From: Acetobacterium woodii DSM 1030
Lineage (GTDB): Bacteria; Bacillota; Clostridia; Eubacteriales; Eubacteriaceae
Assembly (NCBI RefSeq): GCF_000247605.1
Contig: NC_016894.1
Location: forward strand, 1,426,001-1,490,000
Length of the DNA stretch: 64,000 nucleotides
Direction of reading: 5' to 3'
The position numbers and the translations under genes are program-made. The notes under the pieces are model-generated. The model was not told the origin of the DNA and did no database searches. It saw only the letters and a list, made by a program, of their open reading frames with translations. Shown here one piece after another: positions 17,753-26,100 of the stretch (its first letter is position 1; each line of letters opens with the position of its first letter).

Positions 17753-18760
17753 ATGAAAACCGTAATTCTAGGGAAAACAAACATTGAAGTTAATAAAAAT
17801 GGCTTTGGAGCATTACCAATCCAACGCATCGAAAAAAAAGACGCAGTTTATTTATTGCAAAAAGCATTTTACAATGGCATTAATTATTTTGATACCGCTC
17901 GTTGGTATTCCGATAGTGAAGAAAAAATGGGAGCGGCCTTTTCATGGATTCGAGATAAAATTATCATCAGCACTAAAACAGCGGCTACGAATGCAGATAG
18001 TTTCTGGAACGATTTAGAGATGAGTCTTAAAAATTTGCAGACCGACTATATTGATATCTATCAGTTCCATAATCCTTCATTCTGCCCCAGACCGGGAGAT
18101 GAATCGGGACTTTATGATGCCATGCTAAAGGCCAAAGAACAAGGCAAAATCCGTTTTATCGGGATTACCAACCACCGCCTTGCCGTTGCCGAAGAAGCGG
18201 TCATGTCCAATCTCTATGATACGCTACAGTTTCCGTTCTGTTATCTTGCCACCGCAGCAGATGTTCAACTGGTAAAAGCTTGCAAAGAAAAAGAAATGGG
18301 GTTCATTGCCATGAAGGCCTTGTCGGGCGGCTTGATCACCGATGCTAAACCAGCTTATGCTTATCTGAACCAGTTTGATCATGTGGCGCCGATCTGGGGG
18401 ATTCAAAAAGAAAGCGAACTGGATGAATTTATATCCTTTCAAGAAAAGCCGCCGGTGCTCACCGAGGCGATGCGATTACAAATTGAAAAGGATCGCCAGG
18501 AATTATCTGGTAATTTTTGCCGCGGATGCGGTTATTGTATGCCTTGTCCAGCGGAAATTGAAATTAGTATGTGTGCAAGAATGAGCCTAATGTTGCGTCG
18601 TGCGCCTCAGGAGATGTTTCTTTCGGAGGAATGGCAGGAAAAAATGAAAAAAATTGAGAATTGTCTTCATTGCAATCAATGCGTTGATAAATGTCCTTAT
18701 GAATTGAATACGCCGAAGTTACTCGAGAAAAATTATGAGGATTATCAGACGTTTTTATAG
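17753..18760 (+). CDS. Aldo/keto reductase with C-terminal two-cluster ferredoxin domain
   Basis: A 335-residue protein. Residues 1-240 are an aldo/keto reductase barrel with the catalytic set in FDTARWYSDSE (Asp, Tyr), ISTKTAA (Lys) and IYQFHN (His). Residues about 250-330 carry two 4Fe-4S motifs: C256, C259, C262, C266 (CRGCGYCMPCP) and C304, C307, C310, C314 (CLHCNQCVDKCP). This fused architecture is common in anaerobic Firmicutes. It implies electron transfer to or from ferredoxin-like carriers, but the substrate is unknown. TGGAGG precedes the ATG. It appears to be a single-gene unit, closed by a shared terminator. Confidence 0.88.
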   Translation: MKTVILGKTNIEVNKNGFGALPIQRIEKKDAVYLLQKAFYNGINYFDTARWYSDSEEKMGAAFSWIRDKIIISTKTAATNADSFWNDLEMSLKNLQTDYIDIYQFHNPSFCPRPGDESGLYDAMLKAKEQGKIRFIGITNHRLAVAEEAVMSNLYDTLQFPFCYLATAADVQLVKACKEKEMGFIAMKALSGGLITDAKPAYAYLNQFDHVAPIWGIQKESELDEFISFQEKPPVLTEAMRLQIEKDRQELSGNFCRGCGYCMPCPAEIEISMCARMSLMLRRAPQEMFLSEEWQEKMKKIENCLHCNQCVDKCPYELNTPKLLEKNYEDYQTFL

Positions 18761-18912
18761 ATTGCATTAAGCGGTATTTTTATTCGTGCTTTTGTCAAGG
18801 CGAATGGTCATCATAAAATAAAAACGATGCCTGTTTTTTGAAGGAAAAGCGAAAATGATAAAGGAATAAAGTAAATTTAGTTGTTGTGATTGATGAAAAT
18901 AATATGAAACAT

Positions 18913-18958
18913 AAAAAGCGATCGGCTTTAATTGATAAAAATTGCCGATCGCTTTTTT
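18913..18958. terminator. Bidirectional terminator
   Basis: AAAAAGCGATCGGC and GCCGATCGCTTTTTT form a long perfect stem with A- and T-runs on both sides. It serves the plus-strand aldo/keto reductase and the minus-strand regulator, whose stop codon it touches. Confidence 0.9.
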
Positions 18959-20504
18959 AATGTAAAACAGCGTCTTTGTTCATTAATTTAAAAATTCGGA
19001 TGGAAAGCTGTAAATCAAAAATGACATCCGAATCAGTCAGATCAATACTGCATAATTCTTCAATTTTTTTCAAACGATAAACGAGGGTGCCTCTTTGGAT
19101 AAATAATTCATTGGCGGTTTTTAATTGTTTGCTATTATTATCAAGGTAAGAAACGAGCGTGGCCAGCAGAGCGGCGTTTTTTTTTGTATCATATTCAAGT
19201 AATTGTTTAATACAGGGGTTAAAATAGTTTTCTACATCACCGAGATTGATAAATGCATAAAGCATACTGTTGACCCGATGTTCTTTAAAGGTGAAAAAAT
19301 TTTCATTAAGCCCCAGATAATTTCCCATATCAATAGCAATGAGCGATTGCCGATAAAGTCTGGCGATCTCGGAGATGCTGTTTTCGCAATTGCTGATGCC
19401 GGCAGAAAGATGATTTTTATCAAGAAACTTTTTCATTAGATTGCTTTCCTGAGCAGGGATACTTTCCAGATGGTCATGGTTAATCAGGACAACAATATTG
19501 TCATCAAAAATTACTGCGCAGGCATGTGAAATAAATTTGACAACGGAGTCGCAGATTTTTTTGAGCTGGGTTGTATTCAGGAAGGTATGTTGAGATCGTA
19601 GGGTCAGGATATAAAAATTATTTTTGGGAAGCCAGTTGACGTTGCGTATACGAGCAGATAATTCGGCATCATTTTTAAACCGTCCTGCCAGAATGTCGAT
19701 GATGATCATTTCCAGGCGATTGTCAGTCAGATGGTTATGATAATTATGCGTTTTATAATATAAAGCCAGTAACTCTCCGAAATAGCAAAGACAGGAAAAA
19801 TCACCATCGCTGATGGAATGATTTTTTTGCATCAGACTAATGATTGCCACACGATTGCCATTTATGATTACATTTTTGGCTGATGCCAGGCTGTCACCAT
19901 GCATGGGATGATTATAGGCGCAGTCATTTTCATTTAATAATGACAAGGCCCGTTTCAGAACCAATGATGAATGCGCATCCAAATCGGCATAGCCTTTTTC
20001 AACGGTTAGCCGCCAGACTTCATCATCCATGGCGTCTTCTTTGGTGAATGCAAGTACTTTCATGGAATTGTCTAAAATCATAATCGGATTGGTAAGCAGT
20101 GAATGGGCACACGCGACTATTTGATGAATGTCGCCATTATTCATCACCAGTGATAAAAGTTCATCGCCCCATTTAAAATAATTACGCATGACATCTCGGC
20201 ACATTTCAAACAATTGCGATAACGAGGTAGCTGAGTGAATAATCAGGGCGCATGGTGGCAGAGTCTCTTTTGCGACGGTTTCACTACGGGTTGCCAAAAT
20301 CAATCGTTCAGAAGGGATATTAACATAAGCCGCTTGATTAAAATCGCTCCAATCAATAAAAACATAACTGACATCTGTCGGAATTTTGCTTTTTTTTGAA
20401 AAACAGACATCGTCAACATAAATATGTTTATTATAGGCTGCGCCTTTTTGACACAAAACACAGGATTTTAAGCCGTCGTACAACATTGCCATGATTACTC
20501 TCAT
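18957..20504 (-). CDS. PucR/CdaR-type transcriptional regulator
   Basis: A 515-residue regulator. The C-terminal 60 residues form the PucR-type HTH (LVSYLDNNSKQLKTANELF, then RGTLVYRLKKIEEL). The middle (about 260-430) looks like the GGDEF-like domain typical of CdaR proteins. The N-terminal 250 residues hold an uncharacterised sensor with MILDNSMKVLAF, as in PAS/GAF-like regions. AAGGAAATAAC precedes the ATG at 20504. It is transcribed away from the SDR/ferredoxin/AOR operon across a 288-bp intergenic region, so it is the obvious candidate regulator of that operon; the effector is unknown. Confidence 0.8.
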   Translation of the reverse strand: MRVIMAMLYDGLKSCVLCQKGAAYNKHIYVDDVCFSKKSKIPTDVSYVFIDWSDFNQAAYVNIPSERLILATRSETVAKETLPPCALIIHSATSLSQLFEMCRDVMRNYFKWGDELLSLVMNNGDIHQIVACAHSLLTNPIMILDNSMKVLAFTKEDAMDDEVWRLTVEKGYADLDAHSSLVLKRALSLLNENDCAYNHPMHGDSLASAKNVIINGNRVAIISLMQKNHSISDGDFSCLCYFGELLALYYKTHNYHNHLTDNRLEMIIIDILAGRFKNDAELSARIRNVNWLPKNNFYILTLRSQHTFLNTTQLKKICDSVVKFISHACAVIFDDNIVVLINHDHLESIPAQESNLMKKFLDKNHLSAGISNCENSISEIARLYRQSLIAIDMGNYLGLNENFFTFKEHRVNSMLYAFINLGDVENYFNPCIKQLLEYDTKKNAALLATLVSYLDNNSKQLKTANELFIQRGTLVYRLKKIEELCSIDLTDSDVIFDLQLSIRIFKLMNKDAVLH

Positions 20505-20674
20505 TTGTTATTTCCTTATCATATTAAAGTATATATACAGAACATACATAATGTATAAAAAATTTGAAAAAAATATGAATTATTCATCTGTTATAAATAT
20601 ATCATAATACAAAATGTATAAAAAGAGAAGAAAAATTGAGAAATATGTAGAATGTAATCGGATTCAGCTACTGC

Positions 20675-20680
20675 TATAAT
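20675..20680 (+). promoter_or_regulatory. Candidate -10 of the SDR/ferredoxin/AOR operon
   Basis: TATAAT lies 112 bp before the SDR start, in the AT-rich intergenic region divergent to the PucR-type regulator. A good -35 at 17 bp is not obvious, which would fit an activator-dependent promoter. Confidence 0.35.
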
Positions 20681-20792
20681 GATAATAATTGAAAGGCCTT
20701 TAAAAAGTGATTCCAGTTAAAAATCAGAATGATTTAACGGCTGGATGATCTCGGAAAGTAAAATTTTTAGGCGAAAAATAGGAGGAACAAAC

Positions 20793-21554
20793 ATGGGTCG
20801 ATTAGAAAATAAGATTGCGGTAGTAACTGGAGCGACATCCGGTATTGGCGAAGCGGTAGCTTTAATGTATGTAAAGGAAGGTGCAAAGGTTGTTCTGGTT
20901 GGACGAAATGAGTCGAAGGGAGCTGCATTGGTCAGTAAAATTTCGGAATCAGGGGGCGAAGGTCTTTTTGTAAAATGTGATTTGCGTAATTATGATGAGA
21001 TTCAAAAACTAAAAGCAGCAGTTGACGCAAAATACGATCACGTTGATATTTTGTTTAATTCAGCCGGAGTATTGGTGCATAAACCATTCCTTGAACAAAA
21101 TAAAGAAGATTTCGATTTGATCTTGGAAACAAATTATCGGGCTTATGTCTGGATGATGCAGACTTTTATTCCCGGTATGGTGGAAGCTGGAAAAGGAAGT
21201 ATTATTAATGTAGCCTCGATTTCAGCCATTTGGCCTGAATTAAATTCTTATTTCTATGGTGCAATGAAAGCCGCTGTAGCAAATATTTCGCGTAATGTTG
21301 CAAAAGAATTTGCCCGAAAAGGTATTCGCGTCAATTGTATTTTACCGGGGCCGATTAATACCGGGATGACGCCTGATTTTATTAAGAACGATAAAGAAGC
21401 GCAACAAGGTATGATTGATACCGTCTGTATGTTAGGACGTTTGGGCGAACCAGATGATATTGCATATCCCGCCGTTTATTTGGGTTCAGACGAATCCTCA
21501 TTTGTAACCGGAACTAATATTACCGTTGATGGTGGTGTTTGTATCAGCAACTAA
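20793..21554 (+). CDS. SDR family NAD(P)-dependent oxidoreductase
   Basis: A 253-residue short-chain dehydrogenase. The cofactor motif is TGATSGIGE (residues 13-21); NSAGV, the catalytic Ser (NVASIS) and the YGAMK tyrosine/lysine pair follow in order, with PGPINT after them. The start at 20793 follows AGGAGG; an earlier in-frame ATG at 20745 lacks a ribosome binding site. It is first in an operon with a four-cluster ferredoxin and an AOR, so it may interconvert an alcohol or ketone whose aldehyde partner is handled by the AOR. Exact substrate unknown. Confidence 0.88.
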   Translation: MGRLENKIAVVTGATSGIGEAVALMYVKEGAKVVLVGRNESKGAALVSKISESGGEGLFVKCDLRNYDEIQKLKAAVDAKYDHVDILFNSAGVLVHKPFLEQNKEDFDLILETNYRAYVWMMQTFIPGMVEAGKGSIINVASISAIWPELNSYFYGAMKAAVANISRNVAKEFARKGIRVNCILPGPINTGMTPDFIKNDKEAQQGMIDTVCMLGRLGEPDDIAYPAVYLGSDESSFVTGTNITVDGGVCISN

Positions 21555-21641
21555 TTTTAAATTTCGATACGGATTCAATGAATTAGAAATGCTAAACAGA
21601 GCTATAAAAAGGGTAATTTAAATAGTGCAAAGGTGGAAAAG

Positions 21642-22169
21642 ATGAGTAATTCTGATGAAAACAAAAAAGAAATACCAAGTGGAGAATATGGCAGACATAT
21701 AATTCAGTATCCAGTCGAAATATCGTTTTGTGCCGGTTGCTCTTCTTGTGAAATAGTGTGCGGTCTTGTGCATGAAGGCGTGTCAAGTCCTTCCGTCAAT
21801 CGAATTTTTCTGGAGCGTGGGGAAAAACAATCTTTAATGCATACCATTTTAACATGTCAACATTGTACAGATCACCCATGTTATGAAAAATGTCCGAAAA
21901 GAGATGAAGCGATGTGCATTGATGAAAATGGCATTGTTTATATTAACGAAGAAAAATGTATTGGTTGCGGACTTTGTGCAAAAGCATGTAAATTTGAGCC
22001 AAGCCGGATTAACTTTGTAAAAAAAGCAGACAAAACAAAAAGAAAAGCACATAAATGTGATTTATGCCGTACACGGGAAAATGGACCTGCCTGCATTGAA
22101 TTTTGTCAGGTGAAATGTATCGGGTTGAGCGATCAGCCGATCCCCAATCAACTGACAGAATCAATTTAA
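21642..22169 (+). CDS. Four-cluster ferredoxin subunit (HycB/DmsB-like)
   Basis: A 175-residue electron-transfer protein with four cysteine groups: CAGCSSCEIVC, CQHCTDHPCYEKCP, CIGCGLCAKAC and CDLC...CIEFCQVKC. This pattern predicts four 4Fe-4S clusters, as in HycB/DmsB/YdhY-type subunits. The ATG at 21642 is preferred because AGGTGG precedes it; a GTG at 21633 is in frame. It is followed by the AOR gene after 14 bp and most likely moves electrons between that enzyme and cellular ferredoxin or another redox partner. Confidence 0.88.
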   Translation: MSNSDENKKEIPSGEYGRHIIQYPVEISFCAGCSSCEIVCGLVHEGVSSPSVNRIFLERGEKQSLMHTILTCQHCTDHPCYEKCPKRDEAMCIDENGIVYINEEKCIGCGLCAKACKFEPSRINFVKKADKTKRKAHKCDLCRTRENGPACIEFCQVKCIGLSDQPIPNQLTESI

Positions 22170-22183
22170 TAAGGAGGCGAAAA

Positions 22184-24235
22184 ATGGATAAATTATACGG
22201 ATACGTGGGAAAAATTGCCCGCATTAATCTGACCGATAGCACGGTTGAAGAAATTAACACTTCGGATTATGTGCCCAAATATATTGGCGGACGAAGTGTA
22301 TGCAATAAGATTTTCTGGGACGAGGTTGGGCCTGGGGTTGAAGCTTTTGATCCGGAAAATAAGATCATTTATATGACGGGACCGACGACTGCTACCGGGA
22401 TTCCAACTGGGGGACGAAGTGTCATGACAGGGATATCACCGAATAGTTTTCCGGAACAGTATTCCTGGAGTGGCATTGGTGGATGGTTTGGGGCCGAAGT
22501 TAAATTTGCAGGTTATGATGGTTTGATCATTGAAGGTAAAGCCGAAGAACCGACTTATTTATATATTGAGGATGGTCAGATTCAATTTTTATCAGCCAAA
22601 AATCTTTGGGGAAAACTAGTCCATGATTCTCAAAATAAATTAGCCGAAATTCATGGCAAGAGTGTAAATAGCATCGTGATTGGCCCTGCCGGTGAAAACT
22701 TAATGCGTAATGCCAGCATCACCACAAGTAACGACAATGTTGCTGCAAAAAGCGGATTTGGCGCTGTTTTTGGCTCGAAAAATCTTAAAGCCATTACTGT
22801 TAAAGGTTCCGGCGAGGTCATCCCGGCTAGTGTTGAAAAAGTGCTGGAATTGCGCAATAAAATGGCAGCACCCTTAATGAAACCGCTGCCGGTTAAACAC
22901 GAACCGGGACACAGTATTGGTCCGGCAAATTTTGCCGAGGCGAAAGGCGGATTTAATAAGGCTTATGTCGCCTGCAGTCATGGTTGTAATCAGCATTGTA
23001 ATATGCTGATGTTGGACATGAAGTCGGCGTTTAAAGAAGAAAAAGTTAATCATGTTGAAAAATGTGTTAGCGTTTTTGCCTTTGGTTTTGAGGAAGATGT
23101 TCCATACGGCGGACCGGGTGATACTTTTGCCACCAAACTGAACCATACTCTTGCCTGCAAGATGATTCCCCGGGAAGTTGGTCCTCCTGACGAATCGGAC
23201 CCACATTTTAAAGAAATGTTTAATTTTCAACGGGGCGATAAACTTGATTTCTGGAAACCTGATTTTGACAAAGGCAGTGTTATCAATGATCTGTGCAATG
23301 AATATGGCGTTGATAAATGGGATGTCATTATCTGGTTATTGACATGGCTGGCGATGGGCAAAAAAGAAGGTGTTTTTGATGATATTGACTTTGGCATGGA
23401 AATAGATGTTGAAAGTGAAGAATTTGTCAAATATATGATGGATATGATTGTTTATCGTAAGGGATATTATGGCGATCTACTGGCTGAAGGAATGGCACGG
23501 GCGATTCGAACACTGGGAAAAGAAAAATTTGGTGATACAATTTATCAGGGCCGTTTTTCACAAATGATGCCCGGAACACGATTGGATCTGCCAATCAGCC
23601 TCGAAAGTGCCTGGGGTCATTGTGTTCACTGGCAGGGACGCGGTTTTGAAGCGTCAATGGAAAAACCAGCCTGGGTAGCTACAAATTTGCATCAAATGAA
23701 TTCGACCCGCGATACCCAGACGATTGCTCATCATCATGATTATTTTGAAAATTATTTAGAGCTTAAGGATGATCCATGCCGAAGCCCGCTTACTGCCCGA
23801 GCAGTTATTATGGGAGAAAATAAGGCCGAAATAAAAGATTCCGTCACCTGCTGTGACTGGCAGAGCCCCGATCTTTTTTGGACCGATATGGAAGCGCAGA
23901 TGTTTGAAGCAGCAACCGGTTTTAAAATGACCGAAAAAGAATTGGATGAAGCGGCCGAACGTTCCAAGTTGTTATTTCGAGCCATTATCATTCGTAATTA
24001 TGGACGTGATCGAAAGATGGAAGTTGATGCTATTTTCCCGATTATGCAATATCCCGACCCTTGGGGAAAAACAGTTACTTGGGATGAATGGAATGACCTG
24101 GTCGATATTTATTATCAAGAACGTGGCTGGGACAAAACAACCGGTTGGCCGACCCGCGAAGTTTATACTAAGTATGGATTATCTTTTGTGGCTGACGAAC
24201 TGGAAAAAATCGGGAAACTGCCAAACTTGAGTTAA
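22184..24235 (+). CDS. Aldehyde:ferredoxin oxidoreductase family (tungsten/molybdenum bis-pterin)
   Basis: A 683-residue AOR-family enzyme. N-terminal GGRSVCNKIFWDE, SGFGAVFGSKNLKAI and the cysteine group CSHGCNQHC (about residue 265-273) place it in the family; a later TCCDW supplies a further cluster cysteine. Canonical AOR has CxxCxxxC, so the CxxxCxxxC spacing here marks a divergent subgroup. AAGGAGG precedes the ATG at 22184. Family reaction: aldehyde to carboxylate with electrons to ferredoxin, or the reverse acid reduction. The dedicated four-cluster ferredoxin upstream suggests a heteromeric complex. The substrate cannot be read from sequence. Confidence 0.88.
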   Translation: MDKLYGYVGKIARINLTDSTVEEINTSDYVPKYIGGRSVCNKIFWDEVGPGVEAFDPENKIIYMTGPTTATGIPTGGRSVMTGISPNSFPEQYSWSGIGGWFGAEVKFAGYDGLIIEGKAEEPTYLYIEDGQIQFLSAKNLWGKLVHDSQNKLAEIHGKSVNSIVIGPAGENLMRNASITTSNDNVAAKSGFGAVFGSKNLKAITVKGSGEVIPASVEKVLELRNKMAAPLMKPLPVKHEPGHSIGPANFAEAKGGFNKAYVACSHGCNQHCNMLMLDMKSAFKEEKVNHVEKCVSVFAFGFEEDVPYGGPGDTFATKLNHTLACKMIPREVGPPDESDPHFKEMFNFQRGDKLDFWKPDFDKGSVINDLCNEYGVDKWDVIIWLLTWLAMGKKEGVFDDIDFGMEIDVESEEFVKYMMDMIVYRKGYYGDLLAEGMARAIRTLGKEKFGDTIYQGRFSQMMPGTRLDLPISLESAWGHCVHWQGRGFEASMEKPAWVATNLHQMNSTRDTQTIAHHHDYFENYLELKDDPCRSPLTARAVIMGENKAEIKDSVTCCDWQSPDLFWTDMEAQMFEAATGFKMTEKELDEAAERSKLLFRAIIIRNYGRDRKMEVDAIFPIMQYPDPWGKTVTWDEWNDLVDIYYQERGWDKTTGWPTREVYTKYGLSFVADELEKIGKLPNLS

Positions 24236-24246
24236 TAGTGATCAAT

Positions 24247-24274
24247 AAGGAATGGAAGAAATAACCATTCCTTT
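24247..24274 (+). terminator. Terminator of the SDR/ferredoxin/AOR operon
   Basis: AAGGAATGG and CCATTCCTT form a 9-bp stem followed by TTAT, 11 bp after the AOR stop. Confidence 0.65.
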
Positions 24275-24317
24275 TATGAAGAGATATTCAAACGAATTGA
24301 AGGGATTTAAGTGGTTT

Positions 24318-24698
24318 TTAACCAATAGCATTTCCGATTAATTTAGCAATAAGACTCAAGTCATATCGACCGGGAAATTCGAAACTCATCTTATTAATGT
24401 AATAACTATATAATTCCAATTCGTTTTCCAGTTCATCCTGATTAAAATTTTTCACCGAGAAAGCGATAAATTTTGAGTAAGGTAAAAATGAAAAAATAGG
24501 AAGTTCAGGATCTTCATAAGTACAAATTATTATCCGCTTTGTTGTGAAAAGAATTTCTGAGGGAACCGGAAATTTTTCTGAAACATAAAATTCAACGACC
24601 CGTTCTTCATCATTTAACATCGCCTGAATATTTTTATGAACGTTGGTATTACTTTTTTTATCGGTAATAATAAAGCGGGAATCCTTAAAATCAATCAT
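24318..24698 (-). CDS. Small protein with bacterial PH-like domain features
   Basis: A 126-residue soluble protein. The central segment (YVSEKFPVPSEILFTTKRIIICTYED) and following strands (FSFLPYSKFIAFSVKNF) look like the YozO/bacterial PH-domain family, which is common in Firmicutes and has no settled function. The N-terminus (about 1-35) is charged with no signal peptide. AAGGAGCC precedes the ATG. It is last in a run of four small minus-strand genes. The family assignment rests on pattern resemblance only. Confidence 0.6.
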   Translation of the reverse strand: MIDFKDSRFIITDKKSNTNVHKNIQAMLNDEERVVEFYVSEKFPVPSEILFTTKRIIICTYEDPELPIFSFLPYSKFIAFSVKNFNQDELENELELYSYYINKMSFEFPGRYDLSLIAKLIGNAIG

Positions 24699-24725
24699 AG
24701 CATTTGGCTCCTTAATTATAAAATA

Positions 24726-24765
24726 AAGTTACTCAATTGATAATTTTAACTGAGTAACTTTTTTT
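24726..24765. terminator. Hairpin terminator between two small minus-strand genes
   Basis: AAAGTTACTCA and TGAGTAACTTT form an 11-bp stem. A run of Ts follows on the plus strand and a weaker one on the minus strand, so it can separate the TM1266-like gene from the PH-like gene. Confidence 0.65.
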
Positions 24766-24774
24766 GATCTGAAA

Positions 24775-25023
24775 TTAGAATATCATTTTTTTTACAATTA
24801 TAGAAGAAAGATTGTTTAGTTCATTCTCCATTTTGCTAATTTCATCGTCTTTATCGGGCAAAAATTCTAAAATAATTAGTCCGGTGATGCTGCACAACTC
24901 TTCCGATGATTCATGTAAACCAAGACGCGTTTTAATAATGCATCCATTTTTTGACAATAACTCCTGTACTTTTAATGCTTCGCTTTCGCGATTACCTACC
25001 TGGATTCCCATAATTTGTCTCAT
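24775..25023 (-). CDS. TM1266-family ACT-like small regulator
   Basis: An 82-residue protein. MGIQVGNRESEALKVQELL, KTRLGLHE and the C-terminal ELNNLSSIIVKKMIF resemble the TM1266 family (ACT/NikR-C-like fold), annotated as putative regulator of iron-only hydrogenase systems. The ATG at 25023 follows AGGAGG at 7 bp. No hydrogenase gene lies in the window, so the functional label is uncertain. MITE copy 2 starts 29 bp upstream of its start codon. Confidence 0.6.
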   Translation of the reverse strand: MRQIMGIQVGNRESEALKVQELLSKNGCIIKTRLGLHESSEELCSITGLIILEFLPDKDDEISKMENELNNLSSIIVKKMIF

Positions 25024-25052
25024 CAAAAAACCTCCTTTTAAAGCTTATCTTT

Positions 25053-25223
25053 TAGGTAATTGCGAAATTAAAAAACATCAAACAACGGTTGCTTTGGGTG
25101 CAGTTTCCACAAACGATTTCGTAACGTGTCGGCGAACAGTTCATCGAACTGTCCGCCGTACCGTGTAGAAATTGTTTCGTGCGAAACTGGGCCTAAAGTT
25201 CATGGCACTTTTGCAATTACCTA
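25053..25223 (+). mobile_element. MITE-like foldback element, copy 2 (171 bp)
   Basis: Same 171-bp element as at 6569 and 31375. Terminal inverted repeats read TTTAGGTAATTGCGAAA and TTTTGCAATTACCTAAA (one mismatch over 17 bp). It is flanked by a 12-bp direct repeat, AAGCTTATCTTT (25041-25052) and AAGTTTATCTTT (25224-25235), consistent with a target duplication. It lies directly upstream of the ribosome binding site of the minus-strand TM1266-like gene. Confidence 0.9.
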
Positions 25224-25283
25224 AAGTTTATCTTTAGTAAAATACCCATTAAAATTAAGTTTAAACCATTTATAAAAAATTGT

Positions 25284-25514
25284 CTAAAATTCTCGTTGCT
25301 TCAGCTCCTGATTAATCAGGATGATCAATTCCTGCAATTTTTCAATTTCGTGGTTAGTGGTTTTTAATTCTTTCAAGACCTCAGCTGCTGGAATATGTTC
25401 ACCAGGTTTTTTCTCAGCAAATCTTTTTTCGTTTTCATAATCTTCCAGCTCATCTTTTAAACGTGCTAATTCGTTGCGAAGTTCAATATCATTTAGATGA
25501 CAATAGCGATTCAT
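25284..25514 (-). CDS. Small coiled-coil protein, unknown function
   Basis: A 76-residue, highly charged protein without membrane segments. Regular hydrophobic spacing in ELRNELARLKDELEDYEN and the C-terminal HEIEKLQELIILINQEL suggests two helices forming a coiled coil or helical hairpin. TTAAGGAGAG precedes the ATG, which supports it as a real gene. Not recognised. It lies between two other small minus-strand genes, and no function is inferable. Confidence 0.55.
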   Translation of the reverse strand: MNRYCHLNDIELRNELARLKDELEDYENEKRFAEKKPGEHIPAAEVLKELKTTNHEIEKLQELIILINQELKQREF

Positions 25515-25587
25515 GATTTAACTCTCCTTAACACTCCTCGGGCAATAAAAGAATGATGTTGCAACATTGAAACAAGGCGACAATTAT

Positions 25588-25839
25588 TTATAATTCGTCT
25601 TTTAAGCACCAGGTGATATTTTTTCCAAGTTCATTGTTTTCACCGGGAATCCAAATGTCAATTTTTAAATTTTCAAGTTTTGTCATCGATTCTGTATCAT
25701 TTAATTCTTTAGCTTTTGCATAAGCTTTTATAATCCAGTTTTTTGTCAACTTCTGGAAATCACCACTCTCGGTCTGGATATATTCATTTCTAATATTTAG
25801 TTTGCCGTCTACCACCATGCTCGAATACCTTAAGGCCAT
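25588..25839 (-). CDS. Small conserved-looking protein, unknown function
   Basis: An 83-residue soluble protein (MALRYSSMVVDGKLNIR ... NITWCLKDEL). The ATG at 25839 is preferred because AGGAGG lies 8 bp before it; the upstream ATG at 25845 is too close to that site. Composition is mixed alpha/beta with no cysteine motif. Not recognised. It is the first of the four small minus-strand genes, divergent from the transketolase operon. Confidence 0.55.
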   Translation of the reverse strand: MALRYSSMVVDGKLNIRNEYIQTESGDFQKLTKNWIIKAYAKAKELNDTESMTKLENLKIDIWIPGENNELGKNITWCLKDEL

Positions 25840-25938
25840 TCTCATTTCCTCCTAAGTTTTGTAATATTACATTGATTCTATTATCTTATATTATATCGTG
25901 ATTTGGCAATACTTTATACAAGATTTTAAAAAAATTAA

Positions 25939-25998
25939 TTGACAAACCAGATATTCGTGCATATACTACTTATAAGAACTAGTCATGACCACTTATGA
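25939..25998 (+). promoter_or_regulatory. Promoter and candidate GntR operator of the transketolase operon
   Basis: TTGACA (25939-25944) and TATACT (25962-25967) are spaced by 17 bp. Just downstream, GTCATGACCAC with palindromic core GTCATGAC (25982-25989), then TATGATAG, matches sites at 29299 and 41783. The operator position over the start region suggests repression. Confidence 0.7.
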
Positions 25999-26100
25999 TA
26001 GGGTGAAGATTCAGGCTGATATTTTCACTAATTCGTTTCTATATTTATCTAAGTCTTGATTTTGAAGGCGGTAATTTATAACAGTTTAAGGAGAGAATCA

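Noticed and set aside
22874-23230. 118-residue minus-strand frame opposite the AOR
   Set aside because: Shadow frame with Phe/His-rich composition typical of antisense translation.
24812-25168. 118-residue plus-strand frame ending in MITE copy 2
   Set aside because: It runs antisense to the TM1266-like gene and into the repeat element; no ribosome binding site.
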